A stretch of 64,000 bases of DNA, taken from the NCBI GenBank assembly GCA_035772785.1, contig JAOCPU010000032.1, forward strand, positions 248,001 to 312,000, in the 5' to 3' direction. The notes beneath the pieces are model-generated. The model searched no databases, had not been told where the DNA came from, and saw only the letters and a list, made by a program, of their open reading frames with translations. Positions within the stretch are counted from its first letter, which is position 1. Each line of letters begins with the position of its first letter. Shown here piece by piece: positions 24,041 to 35,158 of this stretch. The translations under genes were made by a program, and so were the position numbers. This stretch comes from Phlebiopsis flavidoalba (Eukaryota > Basidiomycota > Agaricomycetes > Polyporales > Phanerochaetaceae).

Positions 24041-24689
24041 CCAGCATAGTGACGCCTGAATAGGCTTGGATCGCTGTTATGAGCGGATACGGACACTAAT
24101 TGGACCAATACGCAGATATATGGCTGAAGCCGCTGACTGGATCAACGAAGGACGTGCTTGCGCCGCACATCGACTGGCCATCGACCACTAGCACGGATGC
24201 ACGTTTCTTTAGATGACGTGGACACACAGGCTGTTTTGAACGCATGTCAGAGCTGAGTGACACGGTGTCACGTGAATTTCCCAGTAGAGGCACGAGAGTT
24301 GGCCAGTCGGGACCTTCTTGTTTAGTGTAGCTCCTTAGTGTAGTACATACAAACGACTTGTACTTCACCTGCGTGGTTTCTAATGCTATAATCTTGCAAC
24401 TTATGATATATTTTGTGATTATGAGTGACCGGAATATGGGGCCCAATTGAGACTTCACACAATTGCGCAAAAACTTGTGCGTCCCTCCAGAGATTATCAT
24501 CATTATTGAGTTTATAGAGGCAATATGGGTGACGTCGATTACAACCTCGGTGTGCCGATTATGGAGATTAAAAAAATGCCACATGGCGGTATAATTGACA
24601 GCCAATCATGACGTGTCTTGCAGACCTTTTTGCTTGATATAATATAATATATCCCCTTTGTCATCGTTTCACGCCGGGTGCGATGTTCT

Positions 24690-26119
24690 CTCCTTGAATC
24701 AAGCGCCCGAGGTAGATCCTAGAGACTCGCCGATATTGATATCAGAGACGGGCGAGGTCTTTTGACGATTTGCTCCGTCTCTGTTATCCCATATATGATC
24801 CAGTCATCGCGGACCTGGGTCGTCTAGAGAGGTTAATCAAAGCTGTGACGAAGTATCAAATGGGCGCAGAGCACGAAAATATGTCGCTCTTGGCTGAAGT
24901 GTCTAGTAATCGTCTGCAAGCTCCCTTGAAGTGTTCGCCACGGCGTGTCGTTTGCAGTTCGAAGATGAGGCGCGTTGTGCTGCTCAATCATGGAAGGTAC
25001 GTTTCGAAATGCGTTTTTTGTCTTTCCGTTGCTTATTGGCTATAGAAAATGAACCGCGTTTCACCTAAAGTAATGCATCGAGCTTTGCCTCCACCACGGC
25101 TAGGTCTCCTCTACACTCCCGAAATCGGACGACTCCCCCGCCAGTGTCTACTTCCGACTCATTTCATTTTCTGTCAAGGTCATTCATGCGCACAAGTCAC
25201 TCCATATTTCCTTGTTTGAAGGTGACCCGCTTCTATCCGGATCCTCAGTTGCCAATAGACGGAAATTAGCGGATCATGTCCATCGGGTTCCCATTCGTTC
25301 GACCCGGCTCTCACTCCCGCGGATGCCAACGTCCATTCTACGCTCGTCTGACGGAAAGGGATTTTCCTTATCATACCCTCCTGCTGCGGTTGACATCGGT
25401 ATCCGAAGTTTCCTTCTTGTTGGCGACGGAAACCGTCTTGCGAGGAAGGGGTACACGACAAAGAATTGAACACCGATCTACCAGTCATTCGCCTAAATGC
25501 GCATGACAAGCCAAGTGCTCGAAGACCTATTATGACATTCTGCATCCTGCTTCTTCCCAATGGGAGAATAGACGGACCACATCGGCTTTTGGCACTCTTG
25601 GAAAGCCGCAGTCCGAATACAAGATTGTCAAGCGTCATTGCGACGAAAAGTTGCGCAAGCAGACAAACACCGTTTTATTGCATAAACACCCCCTTGCAGT
25701 TTATCTCATCGCTGCACAGTTACGGCTGGAGAACGGAGGCAAAGGATGCGGCCCAATCACATCTTCCTTGTAAATTGTCGATGATATCACGAGGCAGGGC
25801 TTTCTGGCCTAGGAAGTCAGGTCGTACGACCGTATCCTATCATGGAAGATGTATCCGCAGCGGCGTACTACTCGCTATTACGTTTTCATCATGCGGGCAC
25901 TACATCATGGCGGACGTCGTCGAAAAAAACACGCTCCCGGCTGTAATGTATGGAAGGCGTTTTCCAAATACCATAGCAAGCCGGCTATTATCTCTCTCGC
26001 ACCTGGTTGAACGTAACATGATCAAGAAGCAAGAGACCGGACCCAAAATGACCTATCGAAGTCCGGCCCTGCGAGAGAGTGCGCATCTAGAAAAATCTGA
26101 TTCTAACTCTACGATATAG
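24690..26119 (+). pseudogene. Double BTB/POZ gene lacking its N-terminus (copy D)
   Basis: The family pattern begins in the middle of BTB unit 1 (FSLNQAPEVDP-like block, then ISETGEVFDDLLRLCYPIYD at about 24750-24795). An extra T in a T4 run at about 24760 breaks the frame. The tail has KAVTKYQMG and, in another frame, FATACRLQFEDEARCAAQSW (about 24940-24995). BTB unit 2 follows (ERDFPYHTLLLRLTS at about 25356-25400, LPVIRLNAHDKPSA, ISSLHSYGWRTEAKDAAQSH). Instead of the usual first half of unit 1, AT-rich DNA lies upstream, so the 5' end seems truly lost or displaced. Function not expected. Confidence 0.55.
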
Positions 26120-26842
26120 AGCTGCATCAAAGCAGCAATGTCTCGAGACACCGAATTATTTGAGCTCGTGCAAGCTGATGACTTCTGGAAGAGGATCTCT
26201 CGCAAGTTGGAAACGAGGTGTGTTCCACTTTCGTTGCTTCAGCGTCACTGCGCGACTTGAGCTTACCGCTTATTGTCGCAGCTTGTGCTCGAACTTCCCC
26301 AAGATGAGCAACAGGCATAGGGAGCGTTGTCATCTAAGATATTGGCAGTATATCGGAGACCTCTGACGTTGTCTAGGATTAACATAGCATTTTCATCTAA
26401 GGCAACCGCAATGATCGATGAGCGGATCCTCAGTATAAAAAGAAAATTTATACTCATGGAATTTGGCTGAACGATTTCAAGCCAAAGAGCCAGATAATGT
26501 CTTGCCTTGCATTGTAGGTTACCCGCTGCACACCGACAACCCATAACTGATATTGATGGTACAGTCTGCCGCCATTTTGCGGATCCAGATTGTCGCGGCA
26601 CCTCCCCGACTGAGCTCTCACTGGCATGTCACAAGATCCTCACAACTCCGAATTTCCTGAGTCATTATGCCTTTCACATCTTAGGCGTTTGCTGATGACA
26701 AGGTGAAAAATCTAGGACAAAGAACTGGGAATCGATCCAACCGATGTGAATGAGTGGCACACTTACGGGGCGCTTGACGGCGCATATAATCGCGGATGGC
26801 TTTAACAAATCCTGTCTTATTCTCCCACCACGTTCTTTCACC
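26120..26842. other. No supported gene
   Basis: A short frame from 26137 (MSRDTELFELVQADD) with a possible splice donor after LETR could be a small coding exon but has no recognisable domain. The rest shows nothing. Confidence 0.35.
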
Positions 26843-28330
26843 ATGTCCGGGCCGACCAACTCAACATCCCCGAGGATACTGTAGGCTCGGCGTTCTAGCT
26901 GTACCGGGTCCCAGCGTGCCCACCTTTCGGGGTCGACGCCCCGGGATGTGCAGACGTTGTATTTAGGTCCTCCGACGGCGTGGAATTTGGCGTTTACAAG
27001 ATCATCCTCAAGCCTCGCATCGCCCTTCTTCAAAGCTGGGGGGGGACATGTTCTCTCTAACTCAACCTCTCGGTACTGACTCTCCATGCGTCACCAATCA
27101 TGATATCAGAGACCGGGCAGATTTTCGACGACCTCCTGCGTCTCTGTTACCCCATCGATGATCCAATCGTCCAAGACCTGGAACCGTCTAGAGAGCCTTG
27201 CAAAAGGCTGTGATGAAATACCAGATGGGATGAGGGCACCACACTCTGTCGCGCGCGGCTCAAGGGCCTCCTCTCGACTGCGGGTCCGCTCGCGGTGTTT
27301 GCTGTGGCATCCCGTTTGCATGGGAAGACGAAGCGCGACTTCGCGCCGCTCAATCGTGGAAGGTGTATTATAAGCCCTCAAAGCTCTTTCATCGTACTGA
27401 CATCATGCGTCTTAGGATTCAAACTCTTTTTTTTTTTTTGCTTCCCACGACGGCTGCGAAGGTCTATGTCGGACTTGCCTCCACTGTGGCTAGCCTTGTC
27501 TACACCGACGACATTGGCAGGCTTCCCGCTGGTGTCTACCTTCCGACTCATATACTTTTGCACCGACCCCGTCCGGCAATATTTGTTCCATCACAGCCCT
27601 GGCCCTATTTTCCTCCGGGAAGGATGTCCATCTTGGTTCGGAAACTCGTGGGAAAGCATGTCTAACATTCCCAGGTCACGCTTATGGAGGGTCTATCAAC
27701 CCAACTCTTGCCTCAGCAGACGCCGACGTCATCCTGCGCTCGTCTGACGGAAAAGACTTTGCCTTATACCACACGCTCCTGCTGCGACTAGCGTCGGTAC
27801 CCGAGCGCTTCTACTCGACCGCGTCGTGCGAGGGAGAGGTACCCAACACCAAGTTCGGGCACCAACTTACCGGTGAAGAACGTACGCATGACAGGTCGAG
27901 TGCTGGGAGCCCTATTACAAATACTACAATCCCTCTTCCCAATGGGAAATATAGAACAACACACGGTGGCTCACTATACCTCGCGCTCCTGCAAGCAGCG
28001 GGTTGAGTACGAAATGGACGAGTGTTATAAATGATCTGACTACGCAAGCAGACGGGCCGTTGCTTCTGGACCAATCTCCTCTCGCGGTCTACCTGATTGC
28101 TGCCCAGCACGGTTGGATAGACGAGGTCCAGGACGCAGCATATCTCTTGCTTTGCACACCGGCCCTTGGATGAGCTGTACGATGATGTCTTGGAAGATAT
28201 ACCTGCGGAACTTTACAACACCCGCTTATTGCGCTTTCACCACACACGGCTTATCTAGTCATCACCGAAGCCGTACAAGCCTTCGGTCCTGTGGCCGCGA
28301 TCTGGGTTGGCGCACTCCTATCTAGTTCAC
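26843..28330 (+). CDS. Double BTB/POZ domain protein, frame-broken (copy E)
   Basis: ATG at 26843 (MSGPTNSTSP). BTB unit 1 is spread over frames as ADVVFRSSDGVEFGVYKIIL (26952), SLASPFFKAGGDMFSLTQP, then ISETGQIFDDLLRLCYPIDD (about 27100-27160) and KAVMKYQM. The tail is near 27290-27350. After a spacer with a T13 run, BTB unit 2 begins ADADVILRSSDGKDF and YHTLLLRLASV (about 27720-27795), followed by PLLLDQSPLAVYLIAAQHGW (about 28062-28115) and the closing DELYDDVLEDIPAELYNT block (about 28170-28220). The order matches the other copies. Frame breaks may be sequence error. A long minus-strand frame at 26674-27087 is only its shadow. Confidence 0.6.
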
Positions 28331-29380
28331 GACAAACTGGCATATATCCCTGGGGGGGGGGGTGGCATTGTAGCGATCAGAACGGATCCCGGATGAGGGT
28401 GTTGTACAGTGGACGGAGGATCATCCGAATACTTTTTCAAAGGCGACCCACAGTTGGAACAGGCTCTCTCGCAGGGGTCTTAAACAAGTACGTCCCGGTG
28501 CCTTACTTGTTGGTGCATGACGTAAGCTTAGTGCTTGACACGATAGCTTCTGCTCGACCTTGGACTACTCGGGATAAGTGACGAGTATAGGCTTGCGCGA
28601 CGTCCTGGGCTGAGAGGACGCGATTCCGAGGGGTTGGGACATTATTTCCGTGCTGGATCGCGTGCTGCCGGGGATTGGAGTACCGTTTGCCCGTCTCAAG
28701 CCATGATAGTGGATATGGAAAAGACACTTGTAGTACATACATTTAGCACGGTTTGATTGTACATTGAAAACGCCTCTGAGTTTACCCTCAAATCGGCTTC
28801 CTACGAAATCGTCAGGAAGACCCAATACGCTCTGCCAACTGCTCAGGAATTCGCCGCGTACCGATTGGCACTGTAGTACCAGATGCCATAGTAGCATCTC
28901 GATCGAACAAGAAAGCGGACCATACGAAAGTCATCATCTATCAGTACAAACGATACAGCAAGCGTCCATGGCATCAAAGCCGGCGTGTTAGAAAAGACAT
29001 AAGACTAGCTACGAGCTACTAACGTACTTCATTGATTCAGAGAATCGTCAATACAGAAACGGAACACGGTAAGGGGGCGTCTCAGAGCGTGCGAAGCGGA
29101 AGGGGTGGGGGAGCGAAGAAAGGGAAGAACATGTAACAAGAGATCATGTGGGCACGTCGTAGGATCGTGAGCGAAGTACAAAGGGCCTACTATACGCCAA
29201 AAGCACAACAGATGAAAAGATTCGAAGCAGAGCAATACACACAGATTCGAGCTCGCCGCTCCCAGCATCAGCAACGCGTGCGAGATGCCAGGGGCACCAA
29301 CAGATCGCGAAGCGCCGCATCCCGCGTTTTGAACACAGCACGGACAGCCCGCGCACCGTCGCGCACGGTCCGCCTCACTC
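28331..29380. other. No gene seen
   Basis: Includes a G10 run at about 28352. Minus-strand frames at 28503-28897 have no recognisable features. The last part may be the 3' end of the membrane protein gene that follows. Confidence 0.4.
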
Positions 29381-30672
29381 CTTTCTGCTGCGGCGGCAGA
29401 TCCGGAATCAGTAGTGCACGGGCCGCATGTCGCCGTAGCTCGTCTTGTGGTTGAGCGCAGGCGCTGGCGAGCCGAGCGAAACGCGCCGGAGAGCGGCCGC
29501 GCCGCGTCCGCCGCCTGCGAGTCCCGCCACTTCGGACGGCGCCACGGCGAACTCGGCCGCGTCGTACTTGGCACCGCCTTGCGCTGCGTGGGGCGGCGGT
29601 GCATGCCCGAGGCGCGCCGCTCGGCGGGGGTCGTGAACGGGTCGAGTGTGACTCTGGCGCCCGAGGGCGAGCGCGAGACGGGCTGCGCGCGCCGCGCGCG
29701 GGGCGGTCGCGCGCTCGTGTATGTGGCCTGCGGCGCCATGGGGAGGTGCGGGAGCACCGGCTCGCGGCGAGGTCGAGCGACTTGCCGCGCGCGGAGCCGG
29801 AGTCGTGGTGCGCGAAGCGTCGAGGTCTTTTCTTCGTCGTCCGAGAAGTCGTCGTGCGACTGCTGCGTGTGCGAGGAGCCGACGGAGGGCGCGAGTGCGC
29901 CGCGCCCGATGACGGTGGCGGACGAGCGGCGCGGCAGGTCGCCGTACATCGCCTTCGGGTCGTTGAACGCTGTGTTGCGCATTTGCGTCGCGAAGCCATA
30001 CCCGCTTGCGCGGTCGCCTGCAGCGGCGCTTGCGAGCCCGGAAGAGCTTGAGATCCTGACCTCCGCGCGCCTCCTACCGAGGGCTCCGCTGCTCTCCACG
30101 GTAGCGCGTCGTTCTGGGTCTTCTGCCTGTTGCGTCTTCGCTGCGCAGACAAAAGAGCAGTGCGCACAAGGCGAGGACAATAAACACCAGTCCTCCGACG
30201 ACACCTCCTGCGATGGCCCCGGCGTGGCTTGAGTGTGAGGCAGCGCTGACGGGTAGAATGCCCGTGGGAGAGGGCGACGATGTGGAGAGCGGCTGCGAGC
30301 CTGCGGATGACGAGTCTGAAGTCATCGACGACATACCTGCGGTAGACGAAGGTGCAGATGTCCCGATTGCGCTAGAGGAGTCGGCTGTGGATGTGCCGGA
30401 CGACGCTGGCTGCGAGTCCGTTGGCGTGGGTGAGGATGTGGGAGTGGGTGGTGGGAATTGTCGTCAGCGAGGTACCAGAGCTCAGGGTGAAGTGAATGTA
30501 AATGAATCCTCTGTCGAGGTGTGAGATATGGACAGGATGGACCCCGGTAGAGCTGACCGGGAGGTGGGCGTACCTGTCGAAGACGTCGAAAACGGGAGGA
30601 GTGGGGAGCAAAAGTAGGTATGATGGGTCCTACCGGGCCCCCGGGGTTAAGGGAGGCTGTGGCCATGATGTA
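29380..30672 (-). CDS. Single-pass membrane protein with Ser/Thr-rich ectodomain
   Basis: Minus-strand order: an N-terminal region near 30670-30480 (FTLSSGTSLTTIP) and a Ser/Thr-rich ectodomain (SSTAGMSSMTSDSSSAGSQP, about 30350-30235). One transmembrane helix follows (AGAIAGGVVGGLVFIVLA, about 30222-30145) with a short basic stop-transfer segment, then a long cytoplasmic region rich in Arg/Ser/Pro (GYGFATQMRNTAFNDPKAMY, HTQQSHDDFSDDEEK). Small Gly-x-x-Gly-rich helices after mucin-like ectodomains are common in fungal wall-sensor-like proteins, but I see no named domain. GC content rises to very high levels at 29.4-29.9 kb, which explains long shadow frames on both strands. Both ends are uncertain. 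Confidence 0.52.
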
Positions 30673-31681
30673 AGTCGCAGCAAGCGGGAGGAACGATCTA
30701 TCGGTGATCGAGCACCACTTCAAGGCTTGATTCCGCCTCCCGTGGAAAATGGGGGGAGAGCAATCCCAGTTCAGGTACCCGCTGCAGGCCAAGGTTACAC
30801 TCCACAAAGTAGTTGCTGGCTGCTCGCAAAACTTGGGTGTGGAAGGTTTCTACGTCCGAATAGCTCTGCGTCTCTCTGGGCAACGTATAGGCGGAAACAC
30901 AGGCCTGGCACCGCCTTGTTAAAGCGTCAGCAGTATTTTTTCAGAACGCGGACTTTGCTCACCTGTGCGAATTCCCATGCCCCTATGTTCTGCGGCTCCC
31001 TTTTCACACGTGCAGCCAAGACGAAATACCCGGCAATGAAAGAGAGAAGGAGAAAAGGCTCGTCGACGGCTGTTGTCAGGCCTAAGTAGAGAACCCAAAC
31101 GAGGTCAGGTCGGAACTGCGGCGCCAGCCCGGTCAGTCCGGGGCGGCAGTCGCGCTCTTGTCGCGTTTTAGACAGCTATCCGTGCGTCCGTGTGTCCTAA
31201 ATTGAGTGTGTGGATGAGAAGGCGCGAAATACCGTGCGATCGTATGCAAGGAGAAAACAATAGCGAGTTAATGTTCCGAATAAATTTTGATATCCTCAAG
31301 TTTGTACAGTTCACTGCAATTAAGCCTATCAAATCCCAATCATGAATTTTATTCAATCCTAGTTGAGATGAAAACATTTTGTCCTCAAACCTAAAAGTAC
31401 GAGAAGAGACAGGTGCGGTATCGGCATTAGAAGAGAATAGCCAGAGACAGATGGTCCCAATGCGGAAAGCAATGGCTTGTAGTCGGAAATACTGTTAATA
31501 TGACATCATGTCACATGGTGTGAAAGGACACAGGGCGGGCCCAAATAGGGACTAGCACGACACATAACATTCAAAATTCTATCCAGGCTCAAAAGGACTC
31601 CTACAAAAGCACTCATCCAATAATTGGACATGGGTAAGGAATACATTCGCTTGTTCTGACTATTGTGATTAAGGGCTCCAC
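30673..31681. other. No gene seen
   Basis: A plus-strand 195-codon frame (30502-31089) starts antisense to the membrane protein and has no recognisable domain. The second half is AT-richer and non-coding in appearance. Confidence 0.4.
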
Positions 31682-31813
31682 TTGTTTAGTTATCTTTAGT
31701 GCTGTTTATAAAACTGTTTAAATCTTGTATTATGTTTATGTTTTATTTTGCAGCGAAAAAACGGGATGGAATCCCGTAATAAAACTGTTTATGTAACACA
31801 GTAAACTAAACAG
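31682..31813 (+). mobile_element. MITE-like AT-rich element, copy 1
   Basis: The left end TTGTTTAGTTATCTTTAG and the right end, read in reverse complement as CTGTTTAGTTTACTG, form imperfect terminal inverted repeats around a short AT-rich interior with ATAAAACTGTTTA blocks. It is similar in sequence and orientation to a second copy 0.9 kb downstream. There is no coding capacity. No target-site duplication could be fixed with confidence. Confidence 0.5.
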
Positions 31814-32583
31814 TTTTGACTAGGTGTAGATGTAAGTATTGAGCCTAGTAGACCGGGCCGGCGCTAGCAGCTGGTCATATTATATCATCAGAGTCATTGC
31901 AGTTGCACCGTGATACCCCAACGAGATGGTGATTGGTAGCTCGCTAAGGCTCTGCGAAACGGGTGGTCAAGACGCGCGGTCGGCGGAGGGCAGTCCTGCA
32001 TACCATAGACAGACGAGCATGGCGCCGAGCCATGCACCCCTCGCGATAACCTATCGGTTGAGCAATAAGAAGGGGATTGAATGATGCATTTTAGGCCACT
32101 CAGGACCGTCACATAGAGAGCCCTTCCTCGCGGCCATATTGCCACACACAGCATGGGACTCAGATGTCAGATGTTCCGGCGGGTAAGTGTTTCTCTTTAT
32201 GGGGATTCCATTCCGACAACTCCTCGGGGGGTCAGGTCAATAGCATCTGTGCATCTAAGTACGCACCCCGTCTATATGCCTGATATCCATGTGCTGTATC
32301 CTCATGGTTCGTTCGATCAAGCTCGGGAGCCCATAATGTAAAGACATCTCTCGCATACCGACAGCGTGTATAGCGAGGCAGGGGGAGCGCTTGTATGACT
32401 GAGCGTAAGAGGGCAGCTGGCTTCCTGTCCAATGCGGTCCACCGCCCCCATGTGGCCTCCTCGGGCACGAATGGAGAGGGTTGGTTTCATATCGTCGGTA
32501 GTTCCGGTTTCAGCACCAAAAGGGTGCTTTGGTAGTGTCCTTGGGAAAGCTGGTTTATTAAAAAAGTACAGAGCCATCAGGGG
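31814..32583. other. No gene seen between the two MITE-like copies
   Basis: Short frames only, none with recognisable content. Confidence 0.4.
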
Positions 32584-32677
32584 ACTGTTTTAGGTTTATC
32601 TTTGGGGCTATAAACTGTTTTTAAAAACTGTATTACTGTTTATTTAAAAAAATTTCGTAAACATAAAACTAAACAGG
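32584..32677 (+). mobile_element. MITE-like AT-rich element, copy 2
   Basis: Begins CTGTTTTAGGTTTATCTTTG and ends ACATAAAACTAAACAGG. The ends are imperfect inverted repeats of each other, and the interior (ATAAACTGTTTTTA, CTGTATTACTGTTTAT) matches copy 1 in order. Shorter than copy 1, which has an extra segment around GGGATGGAATCCC. Confidence 0.5.
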
Positions 32678-32808
32678 GTGAGTTTGGAGTCTTTTTAGTC
32701 CTGACATCGTGATTAGAGAAACAAAAAAAGAGAAAATTACAGACTCTCCCCAGTCCATCATAGGAACCCCCAATGGGCCAATGACCCGTGTGCCAAGAGC
32801 CAAGCATC

Positions 32809-32816
32809 AAAAAAAA
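32809..32816 (-). terminator. RNA polymerase III terminator of the tRNA-Val gene
   Basis: T8 on the minus strand, two bases after the discriminator base of the tRNA. Confidence 0.6.
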
Positions 32817-32818
32817 GC

Positions 32819-32930
32819 TGGTTCAAGCCGGGATCGAACCGTACGACCGCCTGTGTACAAATCAGCCCGTTCGAAACGCGCCTTGTGTAAGAACAGGAGT
32901 GATAACACTGCAGACTGCACCCATTGAACC
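32819..32930 (-). tRNA. tRNA-Val (anticodon TAC) with an intron, arms disturbed
   Basis: The minus strand starts GGTTCAA and ends TTGAACC plus discriminator A, a perfect 7-bp acceptor stem, followed by a T8 Pol III stop. The anticodon arm is CCTGT...CTTACAC (TAC) with the 3' strand ACAGG about 30 nt further on, so an intron of about 30 nt sits one base after the anticodon. The TTCGATC T-loop is present. Compared with a usual fungal tRNA-Val there is an extra T before the anticodon loop, a duplicated GCAGT in the D-arm and one extra base in the T-stem. These could be sequence errors or a decayed gene. Confidence 0.6.
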
Positions 32931-33334
32931 AGTAGTAGGTGGTGAATCGTGTATAACACCACGTCAACTTACACGATTTTACCTCATGATCGCAAAGCAA
33001 GAACTGTCCCCTGCCTTTGGGAGATCTCCCGTGTCGTTAATTTCAAGAGGACCAGCGATACACGCTGTAAAGCCCAGTCATTTAACTCTCCTCCTGTTTT
33101 CGATTCAAACCTCGAAGCGAGATACTGGGATTTGAAACATTGACACTCGTGAGTCGTGATCCCAGGCGCCTACAAATGGCCTTCGTGGCGTTCCAGCTAA
33201 GGGAACTCGATCATTTTTTCAACCACGCGCGTGCAGGCCTGGGGGTGGAACGCGCGACGTTGTTCTTTGCCGACGGTACGAGATTGTTTTTTGCGGTCAT
33301 TTATGGCACGTTTTCATCAAATTGTCAGCTACAG

Positions 33335-34759
33335 ATGTTCAAATTTGACTTCGATTTGGCCGACGATGAGGTAGACGAAAGCTTGGTTCAGCAACTGAAG
33401 CCTACCACAGATCAATCAACGGTCTCGTTGAACCCAACTGCTCTCCAGATGGCCGGCCGTGTTGAGGACCCTACCAGAGGGCAGCATTTTGAGCACAGCC
33501 TACAAAATCTTGTGTGTAAATTACTCGTCAATCTTCATTGGCCTTTTCTGACAGTTTTTTTTGCCAGATTGACACTCTACCAGACGTGATCAGCTACTCA
33601 CCACTTCATATTCCGGACCCATCTAGCGCGTCAGAGGGAATTTATCTTTGCAAACGCGATCTATAGGGCGGACGACGCGCGTTTTCACTAATCGCCTCTG
33701 GTGCGGATGAGAACGCCTCCGCCGCGGCATCGACAGACCTCGATTCGGACCTGCAGTACGTTGAAGCGCCCCTCTGACCTCGTACCGGGCGTGTACGAGG
33801 GGCGGCCTCAAGACGTGGGAGTGCAGCATAGACCTTAGCAGGGGGGTGCCTAAATTCGGCATTTGCCTGCGCACCTCGCGGGACGACGAACGAGTGTTCG
33901 TAGTCTAGAGGTAGGCACTGCGCGTCCAATCTCTCGCTATAACGCTCATCTTACGATAGTTGGGCTGCGGTACGGCAGTACCTACGCTGCTCCTTCTGCA
34001 CGAGCTTTTCTCTTCGGAAAACCTCAGCCTGGGAGAAAGATTGAGGTTCACCTACAGGACTCACAACGAGCTCGTATTCCGGCTCGTGACGCTCCCCAAC
34101 ATCATCCTAGCCTGGTGTACGCGCCCTCTCTTATAATCACACATCCCAAAGACTAACATCAAATCCAGACATGTCCCCCGCTTCATCCTCCTTCCTCTCC
34201 TCCGCACCCCCCGCCGACGTAGATTCGGACCCGCTACCGCCGGCAGACCCCACGTCCCCGGGCGACCTCCCCCTCACACCCGCGCTGTTTACCGCCTTCA
34301 AATCCTCACTCGCACAGCACAACATCTCCCTGCGCTTCTTCTCGCTCATCGGCTCGTGGGCCCAGTTCCCCAGCATGGGCCGGTATGAACGTGCTGCTCA
34401 CGAGCGAAACGATCTACGCAGCGCGCGCAGCTGCCGTCGCTCTGCGACCTCCTCTGGCGCGGCGTATCACACAGGCGGGGACGTCGCACGGACGCCGCGG
34501 CGCGGTTGACACTCGATGCTTCAAAAGAAACGTCACAAGGAGGCACGGAAGAGGATAAAGAAAAGGAAGAGCGTTTGTGCCTCGTCGCGGCGAAGCGCGT
34601 GTACTTTGGTGTGGGCGGCGGCGTGGCGGAGTTCACGCGTGCGGTGGAAGATGGTGCGCCGTCTTCGTGTGTGGACGATCCGCCGCGCGGTGCGGTGCGC
34701 ACGGTGTATGCGACAGAGGGTGGGGTGAGAGATGGGTGGTTATGGATGCGAGGTGGTGA
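33335..34759 (+). CDS. HPM1: Histidine protein methyltransferase (METTL18 family), frame-broken
   Basis: Start MFKFDFDLADDEVDESL at 33335 is typical of fungal Hpm1. LEHSLQNL-type sequence (about 33490) is followed by an intron ending near 33567, then IDTLPDVISYSPLHI. Further blocks lie in changing frames: SDLVPGVYEG, GGLKTWECSIDLS (about 33801-33840), a SAM-binding region, LLHELFS (about 34000), IEVHLQD (about 34041), NELVFRLVTLPNIILAW (about 34067-34117), SFLSSAPPADVDSD, FFSLIGSWAQFPS, SETIYA, AAQLPSLCDLLW, RLCLVAAKRVYFGVGGGVAE (about 34573-34640), AVRTVYATEGGV and a stop at 34757-34759. METTL18 enzymes methylate a histidine of ribosomal protein uL3. At least eight 1-2 nt frame changes. Family assignment is secure. 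Confidence 0.78.
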
Positions 34760-34774
34760 CAGAGGATAATAGTA

Positions 34775-35158
34775 TCTTCATGTCCAATCCTGCGCCACTT
34801 TCGTCATGGGAGTATGCCACACTCGAGACTATAGAGAGCTTAAATTGTCGCATACCAGAGGCAAGTTTGACTTACTCTCGATATGAAAATCGTGCAGAAC
34901 GATCAGTGCATGAGCAACGTTCAGACATAAGTGGTAAGTATAAGTATACAACGTTGTCGGCACCGAAGCACAACTTCTGACCACAAGAGATGCGTAACAT
35001 CGTGCGGACATATCACACCAGGTAGGTTGTTGAAATGTTTATTTGAATGGTTCAATGATACGATATTTAGAATCCAGATAGTCCAGGTCTATGATGCGAG
35101 GATGCAGTGTCTGTGGCTCGAAGAGTCCGAAGTGACTAGTAAATAAAGTGTCCGTGCA
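34775..35158. other. Convergent spacer, no gene seen
   Basis: Lies between the ends of HPM1 (plus) and the RING gene (minus). AT-rich, short frames only. Confidence 0.45.

Larger units (their letters stand above)
22331..24690. other. Gene-poor, repeat-rich tract
   Basis: 2.4 kb without a supportable gene. It contains a poly-G tract (23201-23245) and a degenerate minisatellite (about 23650-24040). The two longest frames (22403-22723 minus and 24096-24605 minus) have no recognisable domain and biased composition, so they are not called. Confidence 0.45.

Noticed and set aside
24096..24605. 169-codon minus-strand frame
   Set aside because: Composition and absence of any motif do not support a gene, and the region is AT-rich and repeat-rich.
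22331..24690. Retrotransposon remnant in the gene-poor tract
   Set aside because: No reverse transcriptase, integrase or LTR pair was found.
26674..27087. 137-codon minus-strand frame
   Set aside because: The plus strand encodes the first BTB unit of copy E in the same place.
29268..30232. Long frames on both strands (299 codons minus, 272 codons plus)
   Set aside because: They are shadows in very GC-rich sequence. The frame with GYGFATQMRNTAFNDPK continues the membrane protein and is the better candidate.
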